From Bacteroides stercoris ATCC 43183 (lineage in GTDB: Bacteria; Bacteroidota; Bacteroidia; Bacteroidales; Bacteroidaceae), in contig NZ_CP102262.1 in NCBI RefSeq assembly GCF_025147325.1, positions 3,410,001-3,474,000 on the forward strand: a stretch of 64,000 nucleotides of DNA. Direction: 5' to 3'. A model generated the notes under the pieces. The model had not been told where the DNA came from. It worked only from the letters and a program-made list of their open reading frames with translations, and made no database searches. A program made the translations under genes and the position numbers. Positions 9,008-20,463 of the stretch are shown one piece after another; position 1 is the stretch's first letter; every line of letters starts with the position of its first letter.

Positions 9008-10010
9008 TTTTCAGATAGATAATCGTAGGTAAATGGTCGCTGTAACCGTTCAGCCATACGCGCCCGCCATGAGTACGCAAAGGTGAACCTTTGTATTTAC
9101 CATCCTGCTGAATCAGGTAGTCGCGGATAAAAACCTCGCTATGGTCGTAACGCAGTCCTTTTTTCGCTTTCACCAACGGTCTGGACAGTACAATCTGGTC
9201 GAACAGATTCCACTTGCCACGATAGAGCAAGGTTCCCACACCCTTATCCTCCAGTATTTCCCACCAGGGATTGAAGAACTGATTGGCTTTCATACCTGAT
9301 ATATATTTACGGGCCCCTAAAGTCTGCATGCTTTCATCCATCGGATCGTCATTCATATCTCCCATAACAAAGAGTTTCAGCTTTTTGTCTTCATGCATCA
9401 AGGAGTCCGTCAACGCCTTTACCTGCCTGGCGGCATGCACCCGCACCGGTGATTTCGCTCCGCGGGAAGGCCAGTGATTCACAATGAAACACACACGCTC
9501 ACCCGCCATTCTACCGTCTACAATAAGGAAACCGCGCGTCAGATGCACCGTATCCCCTTCAAACGGAGCGGAAAGTACCAGTTTAGAGTTCGTCACGGCA
9601 AACTGTTGCGGATCATACAAAAGTGCACAGTCAATGCCACGTCTGTCGGGTCCCTCATAATGAACAAACTTATAGTTAGCCATAGCCGGCTGACTGACAA
9701 GATCCGTCAGTACCCTATGATTCTCGACTTCTGCCACGCCAATTACTGCCGGTCCCTCAGGAACCAGATTACGCGACAAGGCACTCAACACGTCCGAGAG
9801 ATTATGCAGTTTAGCTTCGTACTTTTTCGCAGTCCACCGGTAACTGCCATCAGGCAGGAAGTCATAGTCATTCTTACCTGCATCATGGATGGTATCAAAG
9901 AGATTCTCAAGATTATAAAACGCTATGCTATACAGTTTGCGTTCCGTGTTCTGGGCTACAACTATTGTAGCGCTGAACCAAAAAGAAAAGAATACAATCA
10001 GTTTTCTCAT
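8982..10010 (-). CDS. Exported endonuclease/exonuclease/phosphatase family protein with IS-altered C-terminus
   Basis: A protein of about 342 residues starting MRKLIVFFSFWFSATIVVAQ, which is a clear signal peptide. An upstream in-frame ATG at 10118 would place 36 odd residues before it. EEP-fold motifs are YNLENLFDT, GVAEVENH, FVMGDMNDDP and GYSDHLPTI (metal ligands and the catalytic His). The substrate is unknown; nucleic acid or phosphoester cleavage in the periplasm is likely. The coding sequence runs into the IS4-family element. The ancestral end YLKR-stop can be rebuilt by removing the IS and one target repeat; it now ends YLKTLLSRKSG. The fold should be unaffected. Confidence 0.88.
   Translation of the reverse strand: MRKLIVFFSFWFSATIVVAQNTERKLYSIAFYNLENLFDTIHDAGKNDYDFLPDGSYRWTAKKYEAKLHNLSDVLSALSRNLVPEGPAVIGVAEVENHRVLTDLVSQPAMANYKFVHYEGPDRRGIDCALLYDPQQFAVTNSKLVLSAPFEGDTVHLTRGFLIVDGRMAGERVCFIVNHWPSRGAKSPVRVHAARQVKALTDSLMHEDKKLKLFVMGDMNDDPMDESMQTLGARKYISGMKANQFFNPWWEILEDKGVGTLLYRGKWNLFDQIVLSRPLVKAKKGLRYDHSEVFIRDYLIQQDGKYKGSPLRTHGGRVWLNGYSDHLPTIIYLKTLLSRKSG
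9008..9016. repeat. Right 9-bp target-site duplication of the IS4-family element
   Basis: TTTTCAGAT, identical to 7674-7682. It overlaps the last native codons of the endonuclease gene. Confidence 0.9.
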
Positions 10011-10118
10011 AGGTGATATGATATTAATCTCCTGCAAAAATCTAAAATAAAAAGTTATAAACCTATCAATTGCCAGCTTTTTTTGCAAAAAACCTTTTTT
10101 CATTTCATAGAAAAGCAT

Positions 10119-10126
10119 TATCTTTG
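10119..10126 (+). promoter_or_regulatory. -7 box of the L31 gene
   Basis: TATCTTTG matches the Bacteroides -7 consensus exactly. It lies 75 bases before the rpmE2 start codon. Confidence 0.65.
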
Positions 10127-10200
10127 CGCACTGAAAAAGACCATTACACTATTTATTACCAAAATAGTAACAGAATATAAATTAAAAAACAAATATTGAA

Positions 10201-10452
10201 ATGAAAAAAGGTATTCATCCTGAAAATTACCGTCCGGTAGTATTTAAAGATATGTCAAACGGCGATGTGTTCTTGTCTCGTTCTACAGTAAATACTAAGG
10301 AGACTATCGAGTTCGAAGGCGAAACTTATCCGTTGGTAAAGTTGGAAATCTCCAGCACTTCTCACCCGTTCTACACTGGTAAGTCTAAGTTGGTTGACAC
10401 AGCCGGTCGTGTTGATAAATTCATGAGTCGTTACGGTAACCGTAAGAAATAA
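10201..10452 (+). CDS. rpmE2: 50S ribosomal protein L31 type B
   Basis: An 83-residue ribosomal protein ([20 protein letters not shown]...). The type B form is recognised by its length, by the absence of the four zinc-binding cysteines of type A L31, and by the conserved [25 protein letters not shown] block. It is a monocistronic unit with its own promoter and terminator. Confidence 0.97.
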   Translation: MKKGIHPENYRPVVFKDMSNGDVFLSRSTVNTKETIEFEGETYPLVKLEISSTSHPFYTGKSKLVDTAGRVDKFMSRYGNRKK

Positions 10453-10472
10453 TCTGTTTTTCAAAGAAACGG

Positions 10473-10504
10473 AAAAAGGGAATCTGCTACAGATTCCCTT
10501 TTTT
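10473..10504. terminator. Bidirectional terminator between rpmE2 and gcvT
   Basis: A 14-bp perfect stem, AAAAAGGGAATCTG (10473-10486) with CAGATTCCCTTTTT (10490-10503), has loop CTA and runs of A and T at its outer ends. It serves the converging rpmE2 and gcvT transcripts. Confidence 0.92.
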
Positions 10505-10582
10505 ACTATATGCATACTACCCAACGTCAGTCCCATGCAAGACATAATTTCCACGGAAACCGCATCATCCTGTTTAGGTAAA

Positions 10583-11674
10583 TCAGACTTTCCCGCGAAA
10601 CGGCGGACGCACCACCACAGCCTTCAACTTACGGCCGCGCATATCAATACAGATTTCCGTACCAACCTTACTATATTCGGGCTTCACATACCCCATACCG
10701 ATACCGATTTTACGGGTAGGCGACATTGTGCCCGAAGTAACCACTCCAATAGGAGTACCTTCCGGATTCTGTAACTCATAACCGTGACGGGGAATACCGC
10801 GATCTACCATTTCAAAACCGACCAATTTACGTACCGTACCCTCCGTCTTCTGTTTCTCCAGCATTGGACGATTGATAAAGTTCTTACCCTCTACAAACTT
10901 GGTAATCCATCCCAATCCAGCTTCAATAGGCGACGTGGTATCATCCAGGTCATTTCCATACAGGCAGAATCCCATTTCAAGGCGAAGCGTATCACGAGCA
11001 CCCAAACCGATAGGTTTGATACCGAACTCCGCACCAGCCTCAAACACGGCATTCCATATTTTTATTGCAGCTTCAGGATAGAAATAGAGTTCAAAACCAC
11101 CGGCTCCAGTATAACCGGTATTGGAGATTATAACATCCGGCTCACCTGCAAATTCACCATGCGTAAAGGTGTAATACGAAAGTTCGGAAAGATTAACAGG
11201 TGTCAGTTTCTGCAATGCTTCGATAGCTTTCGGACCTTGTACCGCAAGCTGCGCCATACGGTCGGAAGCATTCTCCAACTCAGCTCCCATCGTATTATGA
11301 GACATACACCAGTTCCAGTCTTTCTCGATATTGGAAGCATTGACTACCAACAGATATTTCTCCTGCTCGTACCGGTAGACCAATAAATCGTCTACAATAC
11401 CGCCATCCTCATTGGGGAAGCAAGTATATTGTACCTTACCGGGAGTAAGGGCTGCTACGTTATTAGAGGTGACTGTCTGTAAAAAGTCCAAAGCATGCGG
11501 ACCTTTCACCCAAAACTCTCCCATGTGGGAGACGTCAAACACACCGACACCCTGACAAACAGTAAGATGTTCATCAATGATACCGGAATATTCGATAGGC
11601 ATATTGTATCCCGCAAATTCGTGCATCTTAGCTCCCAGCGAGATGTGCGTTTCTGTAAATGGAGTGGTTTTCAT
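10583..11674 (-). CDS. gcvT: Aminomethyltransferase (glycine cleavage T protein)
   Basis: A 363-residue T protein that transfers the methylene group from aminomethyl-lipoyl H protein to tetrahydrofolate and releases ammonia. Family motifs are the N-terminal [36 protein letters not shown] and the C-terminal [17 protein letters not shown]. Normal length. The pepT stop is 29 bases upstream on the same strand, so the two genes are probably cotranscribed. No gcvH or gcvP is in the window. Confidence 0.97.
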   Translation of the reverse strand: MKTTPFTETHISLGAKMHEFAGYNMPIEYSGIIDEHLTVCQGVGVFDVSHMGEFWVKGPHALDFLQTVTSNNVAALTPGKVQYTCFPNEDGGIVDDLLVYRYEQEKYLLVVNASNIEKDWNWCMSHNTMGAELENASDRMAQLAVQGPKAIEALQKLTPVNLSELSYYTFTHGEFAGEPDVIISNTGYTGAGGFELYFYPEAAIKIWNAVFEAGAEFGIKPIGLGARDTLRLEMGFCLYGNDLDDTTSPIEAGLGWITKFVEGKNFINRPMLEKQKTEGTVRKLVGFEMVDRGIPRHGYELQNPEGTPIGVVTSGTMSPTRKIGIGMGYVKPEYSKVGTEICIDMRGRKLKAVVVRPPFRGKV

Positions 11675-11703
11675 GGTGTGACTTATAAGTTATAGATTAT
11701 GAT

Positions 11704-12930
11704 TTATTTGTTAGCGGCAACGAGTTCGGCTATCTTGACGATAACATTCATGGCTTTCTCCATATTCTGAATAGGAATAAATTCGTAACGTCCGTGGAAA
11801 TTCAGACCACCGGCAAAGATGTTGGGGCACGGCAAGCCTTTGAACGAAAGTTGCGCACCGTCCGTACCGCCACGAATAGCTTTTACGTGAGGCTCTACAC
11901 CGACGGCTTCCATAGCTTTAAAAGCTGTATCGATGATATGCATCACCGGCTCAATCTTCTCACGCATATTATAATATTGGTCATGTAGTTCGAGTGCGGC
12001 TGTACCCTCGCCATATTCGGCATTAATTTTGCAGACAAGGTGTTCAAATTCTTTCTTGCGGCTCTCAAAACGGACACGGTCGTGATCGCGAATAATGTAA
12101 GTAACCGTGGTCTGCTCCACTTCACCCGTAATTCCAATAAGATGATAGAAGCCCTCGTACCCCTCGGTATGTTCCGGTGTTTCGTGGCTGGGCAACATGG
12201 AAATAAAACGATTGGCTACGCGGATAGAATTTATCATCTTGTTTTTGGCATAGCCCGGATGTACATTGCGTCCCTTGAAAACAATCTTGGCAGAAGCCGC
12301 ATTGAAGTTCTCGAACTCCAGTTCGCCTACTTCACCGCCATCCATAGTATAAGCCCATTCGCAACCGAATTGCTCAACATTGAATTTATGCGCACCCAAA
12401 CCGATTTCCTCATCGGGATTGAAACCGATACGGATTTTACCATGTTTGATTTCAGGGTGTTCTTTCAGATAAGCTACTGCCGAAACAATCTCCGCAATAC
12501 CGGCTTTGTCATCGGCACCCAATAATGTTTTTCCGTTAGTAACAATCAAATCTTCTCCCTTATGGTCGAGCAATTCGGGGAATCGAGCAGGAGAAAGAAC
12601 TACTTGCTCATCTGCGCAAAGAACAATGTCCTTTCCATCATAATTCTCTACAATGCGCGGGGAAACATCTTTCCCGCTCATATCGGGACTAGTATCCATA
12701 TGGGCAATGAAGCCGACAACAGGTACAGACTTATCTATATTGGCAGGAAGAGTGGCAAACAGATAACCGTTCTCATCCAATGTAATCTCTTCCAACCCCA
12801 AAGCTTCCAATTCTTCTTTCAAGAACCTGGCAAATACCATTTGCCCCGGAGTACTCGGAGTTACCCCACTTTCCTCATTCGATTGCGTATCGAAACTTAC
12901 ATACTTTAAAAAACGTTCTACTAAAGTCAT
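11704..12930 (-). CDS. pepT: Peptidase T (tripeptide aminopeptidase)
   Basis: A 408-residue M20 metallopeptidase that removes N-terminal residues from tripeptides. Metal ligands and catalytic residues are visible in [56 protein letters not shown] and the C-terminal [15 protein letters not shown]. The substrate-binding [10 protein letters not shown] is also present. Cytoplasmic. It lies upstream of gcvT in a likely two-gene operon. Confidence 0.97.
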   Translation of the reverse strand: MTLVERFLKYVSFDTQSNEESGVTPSTPGQMVFARFLKEELEALGLEEITLDENGYLFATLPANIDKSVPVVGFIAHMDTSPDMSGKDVSPRIVENYDGKDIVLCADEQVVLSPARFPELLDHKGEDLIVTNGKTLLGADDKAGIAEIVSAVAYLKEHPEIKHGKIRIGFNPDEEIGLGAHKFNVEQFGCEWAYTMDGGEVGELEFENFNAASAKIVFKGRNVHPGYAKNKMINSIRVANRFISMLPSHETPEHTEGYEGFYHLIGITGEVEQTTVTYIIRDHDRVRFESRKKEFEHLVCKINAEYGEGTAALELHDQYYNMREKIEPVMHIIDTAFKAMEAVGVEPHVKAIRGGTDGAQLSFKGLPCPNIFAGGLNFHGRYEFIPIQNMEKAMNVIVKIAELVAANK

Positions 12931-12947
12931 GATGATAGTGATTATAG

Positions 12948-13063
12948 TTAGTGATTAGCGATTAGTGGTTAGTGATGAACGATTAACGGTCAGTAGGCTA
13001 CAACCGCGCCCTCCTTTTATCCGAACGGCATTAATCACTTATCACTAAACCCTAATCACTATT
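12948..13063. repeat. TTAGTGATTAG-type repeats upstream of pepT
   Basis: Degenerate copies of TTAGTGAT(TAG) run from 12948 to 12976. Inverted copies (TAATCACTTATCACTAAAC, CTAATCAC) follow at about 13031-13058, so the spacer could fold. The same repeat flavour is seen in small Bacteroides intergenic spacers. No regulatory role is shown. Confidence 0.45.
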
Positions 13064-13079
13064 TTACTGCCGTAAAATT

Positions 13080-13122
13080 AAAAAAAGGATTGTGAACTGC
13101 CAAGCAATTCACGACCCTTTTT
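13080..13122 (-). terminator. Terminator of the PurF-like gene
   Basis: AAAAAGGATTGTGAA and TTCACGACCCTTTTT form a 15-bp stem with one mismatch and one wobble pair. On the minus strand the run of T follows, 26 bases past the stop of the PurF-like gene. Confidence 0.85.
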
Positions 13123-13147
13123 CATTCATTAATAACTATTTTGTCAA

Positions 13148-14557
13148 TCAAAAGTGACTGCTACCATCAAAACAATGGGTACAAAGTTTACATTTAGGCA
13201 GACCAATAGCCTCAACCAATGTTTCCAGCGTATTGAACTTTAATGATGACAGTCCAAAACGCTCACGGATAACTTCTACCATTTTCTCGTACTCCGGCGA
13301 ACCTGTAGTGGCATATTTCTCAAGATTTTTGTTTTCATCACCTTCCAACTCCTTAATGACACGGCGGGTAATCAACTCCAAATCTCCTTTGGATGCTGTG
13401 AAGCCAACAAACGGACAGCTATATATCAACGGCGGACAGGCAATACGAATATGTACTTCTTTCGCTCCATACTCATAAAGCACCTTTACATTATCGCGCA
13501 ACTGAGTTCCACGGACAATGGAATCGTCACAAAACAGAAGGCGTTTACCTTCCAGCATGGCACGGTTGGGAATGAGTTTCATCTTTGCCACCAACGAACG
13601 CATTTCCTGCCTGCTGGGAGTGAAACTACGCGGCCAAGTCGGAGTATATTTTGAAATGGCGCGATGATAAGGCACTCCCTTTCCTTCGGCATATCCCAGC
13701 GCCATACCGACACCGGAATCGGGTATGCCGCACGTACAATCTACTTCCGAGGTATCGGTCTGTCCCATTTTCAGTCCGGAAACAAAGCGTACATCTTCCA
13801 CATTCTTTCCCTCATAGCATGAAGTGGGAAAGCCATAATAAACCCATAGGAAAGAACATATCTGCATCTCCTCATTAGGTTTGCGCATCTGTTCCACCCC
13901 TTCTGCATGCAGACGGACAATCTCGCCCGGTCCCAGATAGCGGTCTATTTCATATCCCAAGTTCGGGAAACTACTCGATTCGCTTGTGGCTGCATATGCT
14001 CCATCTTTCTTACCGATAACAATGGGAGTGCGCCCCCAACGGTCGCGGGCGGCAATAATGCCGTCTTCAGTCAGCAGCAGCATGGAACATGAACCTTTAA
14101 TATGCTTGTATACATTCTCAATGCCGTCTACAAAAGTCTTACCTTGTATCAGCAGCAAAGCGATAAGTTCCGTTTGATTGGTTTTGCCGGAGCTTAATTC
14201 GGCAAAGTGCATATTTTGCTCCAGAAGTTCGGTTTCCAACTCTTTCAGGTTCATAATCTTGGCAACCGTAACTATGGCAAAACGACCGAGATGGGAATTT
14301 AAAATAAGAGGTTGAGGGTCTGTGTCACTGATAATTCCGATGCCGGAATTTCCCTTGAACTTATCCAGTTCGTCTTCAAATTTCGTACGGAAATAGGTAC
14401 TTTCCAAATTATGAATGGAGCGTGTAAATACAGCCTCATCCTGATCATAAGTAGCCAAACCGCCACGTTTTGTCCCTAAATGCGAATTATAATCTGTGCC
14501 GTAAAACAAATCCGCCACGCAACTTGCCTTGGCGACTGTCCCGAAAAAACCTCCCAT
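13148..14557 (-). CDS. PurF-like amidophosphoribosyltransferase homologue lacking the catalytic Cys
   Basis: A 469-residue protein with an N-terminal class II glutamine amidotransferase (Ntn) domain and a C-terminal phosphoribosyltransferase domain. The PRPP loop is intact (RLLFCDDSIVRGTQ). C-terminal cysteines (CKLCTHCFDG) could serve the Fe-S cluster seen in some PurF enzymes. The usual start Met-Cys-Gly is here MGGFFGTVAKA: the codon after ATG is GGA, so the nucleophilic Cys that releases ammonia from glutamine is missing. It might make phosphoribosylamine from free ammonia, do another reaction, or be regulatory. It is alone in its transcription unit with no other pur gene nearby. Confidence 0.85.
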   Translation of the reverse strand: MGGFFGTVAKASCVADLFYGTDYNSHLGTKRGGLATYDQDEAVFTRSIHNLESTYFRTKFEDELDKFKGNSGIGIISDTDPQPLILNSHLGRFAIVTVAKIMNLKELETELLEQNMHFAELSSGKTNQTELIALLLIQGKTFVDGIENVYKHIKGSCSMLLLTEDGIIAARDRWGRTPIVIGKKDGAYAATSESSSFPNLGYEIDRYLGPGEIVRLHAEGVEQMRKPNEEMQICSFLWVYYGFPTSCYEGKNVEDVRFVSGLKMGQTDTSEVDCTCGIPDSGVGMALGYAEGKGVPYHRAISKYTPTWPRSFTPSRQEMRSLVAKMKLIPNRAMLEGKRLLFCDDSIVRGTQLRDNVKVLYEYGAKEVHIRIACPPLIYSCPFVGFTASKGDLELITRRVIKELEGDENKNLEKYATTGSPEYEKMVEVIRERFGLSSLKFNTLETLVEAIGLPKCKLCTHCFDGSSHF

Positions 14558-14594
14558 AAGTTCCTTGTGTTATTAGTTATTTTATTAACGGGCA

Positions 14595-14602
14595 CAAAGG
14601 TA
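14595..14602 (-). promoter_or_regulatory. -7 box of the PurF-like gene
   Basis: On the minus strand TACCTTTG fits TAnnTTTG, about 38 bases before the start codon. Confidence 0.55.
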
Positions 14603-14648
14603 CAAAGAAGTTTCCTTGTGAGCGATATATTCCACCTCTAAAAATAAT

Positions 14649-14692
14649 AAAAAACTCCCCGCCAAAACAAAGAAGTCAGTCCTGCGGGGAGG
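14649..14692 (-). terminator. Terminator of the GH97 gene
   Basis: CTCCCCGC (14655-14662) pairs with GCGGGGAG (14684-14691). Read on the minus strand, the stem is followed by a T-rich run. It lies 38 bases after the GH97 stop. Confidence 0.85.
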
Positions 14693-14729
14693 TTACCAAT
14701 ACCTAATTAAGAATTTCTTTTTACCTTAA

Positions 14730-16907
<2,178 letters not shown>

Positions 16908-16917
16908 TTATTTGATG

Positions 16918-16925
16918 CAAATATA
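16918..16925 (-). promoter_or_regulatory. -7 box of the GH97 gene
   Basis: On the minus strand TATATTTG matches TAnnTTTG exactly, 25 bases before the first start codon. Confidence 0.65.
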
Positions 16926-16980
16926 AGCAGGAAAGTCTCCTGATTTAAGGTTATCAAATGAAAATAGATATGAAATAAAA

Positions 16981-16996
16981 GCAAACGTTTGCATAA
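16981..16996. promoter_or_regulatory. Palindromic LacI-like operator between GH97 and fluC
   Basis: GCAAACGTTTGC (16981-16992) is a perfect 12-bp palindrome. The extended AAACGTTTGCATAA (16983-16996) is identical to 4297-4310 upstream of the GH13 gene. It sits about 60 bases upstream of the GH97 -7 box and about 70 bases before the fluC -7 box, so it could affect either gene. The GH13/GH97 pairing favours sugar control. Confidence 0.55.
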
Positions 16997-17062
16997 GTGA
17001 TTATAAACCTGTTTTTTAAAAGAAATACCGCTCACTCGGAAATACAAATGGAATGAAAACAC

Positions 17063-17070
17063 TATCTTTG
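17063..17070 (+). promoter_or_regulatory. -7 box of fluC
   Basis: TATCTTTG lies 27 bases before the fluC start codon. The leader is too short for a fluoride riboswitch. Confidence 0.6.
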
Positions 17071-17097
17071 TCAACTCAATACCAGACTTCAATTATT

Positions 17098-17475
17098 ATG
17101 ACTAAAATATTGATAGCCATATTTCTTGGCGGCGGCACAGGCAGCGTATTGCGCTATTGCGTGCAAATGGCACTCCATGAATGGATAGTACCCTACTCCT
17201 TTCCTTGGGCTACATTTGCCGTAAACATCATCGGAGGCTTCCTGATAGGATTGTTCTACGTCTTATCCGCCCGCTTCAACTTATCCGCAGAAGTAAGAAT
17301 GTTGCTGACTACCGGCTTGTGTGGTGGCTTCACCACTTTTTCCACATTTTCCAACGACGGATTGATTCTGATTAAACAAGGATTTTACGGATTATTCGCC
17401 CTATATACCTTATTAAGTATCTTGTTGGGAATATTTGCAGTATGGGGCGGAAATATCTTAGGGAAGACCTTTTAA
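17098..17475 (+). CDS. fluC: Fluoride ion channel FluC/CrcB
   Basis: A 125-residue protein with four membrane spans that exports fluoride as a dual-topology dimer. Family motifs are the N-terminal GGGTGSVLRY, the WATFAVNIIGGFLIG segment with the pore Asn, and GLCGGFTTFSTFSND with the Phe/Thr track. The start MTKILIAIFLGGG is chosen. An in-frame ATG at 17053 lies upstream of the promoter box and is unlikely. A pentapeptide gene follows after 10 bases. Confidence 0.95.
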   Translation: MTKILIAIFLGGGTGSVLRYCVQMALHEWIVPYSFPWATFAVNIIGGFLIGLFYVLSARFNLSAEVRMLLTTGLCGGFTTFSTFSNDGLILIKQGFYGLFALYTLLSILLGIFAVWGGNILGKTF

Positions 17476-17485
17476 AACAGCAATC

Positions 17486-18154
17486 ATGAGAACAGGCAAA
17501 CCCTTCAGCATGCCGCCCGTACGGGTCATCTCCCCCACTTTTGAAAGTCAAGTCGAGAGTTCCAAATCACTCAAAGAATGGCTTAGGACCGAAGAAACTG
17601 TCAGAGGGATATGTTTCAGCAAACAAATGGAAGAATCAATGGATTGTTCTTATAAAAGTATCACCAATTGCACTTTCAGCCATGTACAGTTCAACAACTG
17701 TAAACTGAAAGCTACTCACTTTACGGATGTCCGTTTCGAGCATTGCGATTTGTCCAACATATCATTTGCAGAAAGCTCTCTTTTTCGGGTAGAATTCATT
17801 TCCTGTAAACTGGTCGGCACAAATCTGCCAGAAACAATCCTGAATCATTGCAGGATGCAGGATTGCAATGCGAGATACCTCAATTTTTCCATGAGTAAAA
17901 TCAATCAGGCGGAGTTCACCACCTGCGATTTGCGCAACAGCGACTTCAACGACTGCAAGTTGACTTCCATCGCTTTTACCAATTGCGAGTTAGTAGAAGC
18001 GGAATTTTCGCATACTCCGCTCAGGGGCATTGACTTGAGCGATTCGCATATCGAGGGTATTCACGTCAATCTGCCGGATATACGGGGAGCTATCGTCAGT
18101 ACCCACCAAGCCATGGACCTGACAAGCCTGCTGGGACTCGTAATAAAAGACTGA
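17486..18154 (+). CDS. Pentapeptide repeat protein
   Basis: A 222-residue protein made largely of A(D/N)LXX-type pentapeptides from about 45 to 200, seen as alternating F/L positions in segments such as CTFSHVQFNNCKL, HCDLSNISFAESSLF and CDLRNSDFNDCKLTS. The fold should be a right-handed quadrilateral beta helix. It is unusually rich in Cys next to the repeat centres. No signal peptide. It lies 10 bases after fluC and is probably cotranscribed. Function unknown; some relatives mimic DNA and bind gyrase, which cannot be judged here. Confidence 0.85.
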   Translation: MRTGKPFSMPPVRVISPTFESQVESSKSLKEWLRTEETVRGICFSKQMEESMDCSYKSITNCTFSHVQFNNCKLKATHFTDVRFEHCDLSNISFAESSLFRVEFISCKLVGTNLPETILNHCRMQDCNARYLNFSMSKINQAEFTTCDLRNSDFNDCKLTSIAFTNCELVEAEFSHTPLRGIDLSDSHIEGIHVNLPDIRGAIVSTHQAMDLTSLLGLVIKD

Positions 18155-18205
18155 ACAATTTTCCATTTTCACTTGTTATACCTATGGAATTTACATTTAA
18201 AATAA

Positions 18206-19492
<1,287 letters not shown>

Positions 19493-19529
19493 GTGCCGTT
19501 TTCAAACTGAACCGAAATATCATAAAGAC

Positions 19530-19566
19530 AAAGAGATATATCATCGCTGATATATCTCTTTTTTTG
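19530..19566 (+). terminator. Terminator of eno
   Basis: A 14-bp perfect stem, AAAGAGATATATCA with TGATATATCTCTTT (19530-19543, 19548-19561), has loop TCGC and a run of T to 19565. Its A-rich 5' side also suits the converging tRNA transcript. Confidence 0.92.
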
Positions 19567-19640
19567 AGCCTCTTGTCGGATTCGAACCAACGACCCCGAG
19601 ATTACAAATCACGTGCTCTGGCCAACTGAGCTAAAGAGGC
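19567..19640 (-). tRNA. tRNA-Thr (anticodon TGT)
   Basis: The minus strand folds as a cloverleaf. The acceptor pairs GCCTCTT with AAGAGGC. The D arm is AGCTCAGTTGGCCAGAGC. The anticodon loop is TTTGTAA with anticodon TGT, and the T arm is TTGGTTCGAATCC. 74 nucleotides, with no encoded CCA. It lies directly 3' of the SRP-like RNA on the same strand and may share its transcript. Confidence 0.95.
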
Positions 19641-19644
19641 GGGT

Positions 19645-19740
19645 GGGTAAGCTATCTACATCGCGCCGCTACAACCAACTACCTTTGCTGCGATCAAGCC
19701 CTGGAGGATTCGAAGGGAGCTGGCCGTATAGGACTTACCC
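19645..19740 (-). ncRNA. ffs: Probable small signal recognition particle RNA (4.5S type)
   Basis: On the minus strand a 96-nucleotide segment folds as one long hairpin. Its ends pair (GGGTAAG with CTTACCC), CTATAC pairs with the GTAGATAG region, and CCAGCT pairs with AGTTGG. Near the apex CCAGGGCTTGATCGCAGCA resembles the SRP helix-8 CAGG...AGCA asymmetric loop, with ten bases between the two sides as in E. coli 4.5S RNA. The apical loop is not the common GGAA. A Bacteroides promoter precedes it. SRP RNA binds Ffh for cotranslational targeting. The call is by pattern, not by a covariance model. Confidence 0.75.
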
Positions 19741-19752
19741 GTTTTGCGAGTG

Positions 19753-19760
19753 CAAAGGTA
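19753..19760 (-). promoter_or_regulatory. -7 box of the SRP RNA-tRNA unit
   Basis: On the minus strand TACCTTTG lies 12 bases before the RNA 5' end, and TTG occurs about 22 bases further upstream as a possible -33 box. Confidence 0.65.
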
Positions 19761-19844
19761 GATAAAAATTTTAAATCTGCAATACCTTCCCCTAACTTTT
19801 TTCAACTTTAACAAGAATACAGGGTCTATAACCAATATTATTTA

Positions 19845-19852
19845 TAACTTTG
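19845..19852 (+). promoter_or_regulatory. -7 box of the DUF4199 gene
   Basis: TAACTTTG fits TAnnTTTG, 19 bases before the start codon. Confidence 0.6.
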
Positions 19853-19871
19853 CGCCATATTTCTAAGAAAA

Positions 19872-20399
19872 ATGGCAGAAAATAAAGGTTACATGCAATA
19901 TGCAATGTTGTTCGGCACCTATTTGGGAGGATATTGGATTTTAAAATTCATCCTCTTCCCTTTAGGATTGACAATTCCGTTTTTATCTTTCCTTTTCGTA
20001 GGGCTCACGTTATGTGTCCCTTTCATGGGCTATTATTATGTACGAATGTATCGTAATACTGTATGCAGCGGCAGTATCAGTTTCTTGCATGCATGGATAT
20101 TCACAGTATTCATGTATATGTTTGCCGCATTGCTGACGGCAGTGGCACACTACATTTATTTCCGTTTCATCGATCATGGTTTCGTTATCAATGCCTACGA
20201 ATCTCAAATTGATATCTTAAACAAAAGCGGTGTACCGGACATAGAAGCCTATACAAACATGTTTCAAGAAACATTGGAGACTGTGAAATCGCTCACTCCC
20301 ATAGATATCACCATGCAACTGGTGTCATGGAATGTATTTTGCGGTTCATTGCTCGCGCTTCCTACCGCCTTATTTGTAATGAGGCGTAAAAAGGAATGA
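19872..20399 (+). CDS. DUF4199 family membrane protein
   Basis: A 175-residue integral membrane protein with about four spans (near 12-35, 38-58, 75-100 and 148-168) and a polar loop at about 105-145 between the third and fourth. It ends in MRRKKE, a positive tail expected in the cytoplasm. The pattern fits the Bacteroidetes DUF4199 family, whose function is unknown. It starts a same-strand run with GT2, DUF6452, DUF6048 and mntP genes. Confidence 0.75.
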   Translation: MAENKGYMQYAMLFGTYLGGYWILKFILFPLGLTIPFLSFLFVGLTLCVPFMGYYYVRMYRNTVCSGSISFLHAWIFTVFMYMFAALLTAVAHYIYFRFIDHGFVINAYESQIDILNKSGVPDIEAYTNMFQETLETVKSLTPIDITMQLVSWNVFCGSLLALPTALFVMRRKKE

Positions 20400-20463
20400 C
20401 AAGAACAGACAAATTTCAAATAAATCAGGTATAGTATAATATAGTAAAATCGTAAATAAGCAA

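Noticed and set aside
10784..11386. 200-codon open frame opposite gcvT
   Set aside because: Shadow of a well-conserved gene; no protein-like motifs.
17063..17097. Fluoride riboswitch before fluC
   Set aside because: Only 27 bases lie between the -7 box and the start codon, too short for the aptamer.
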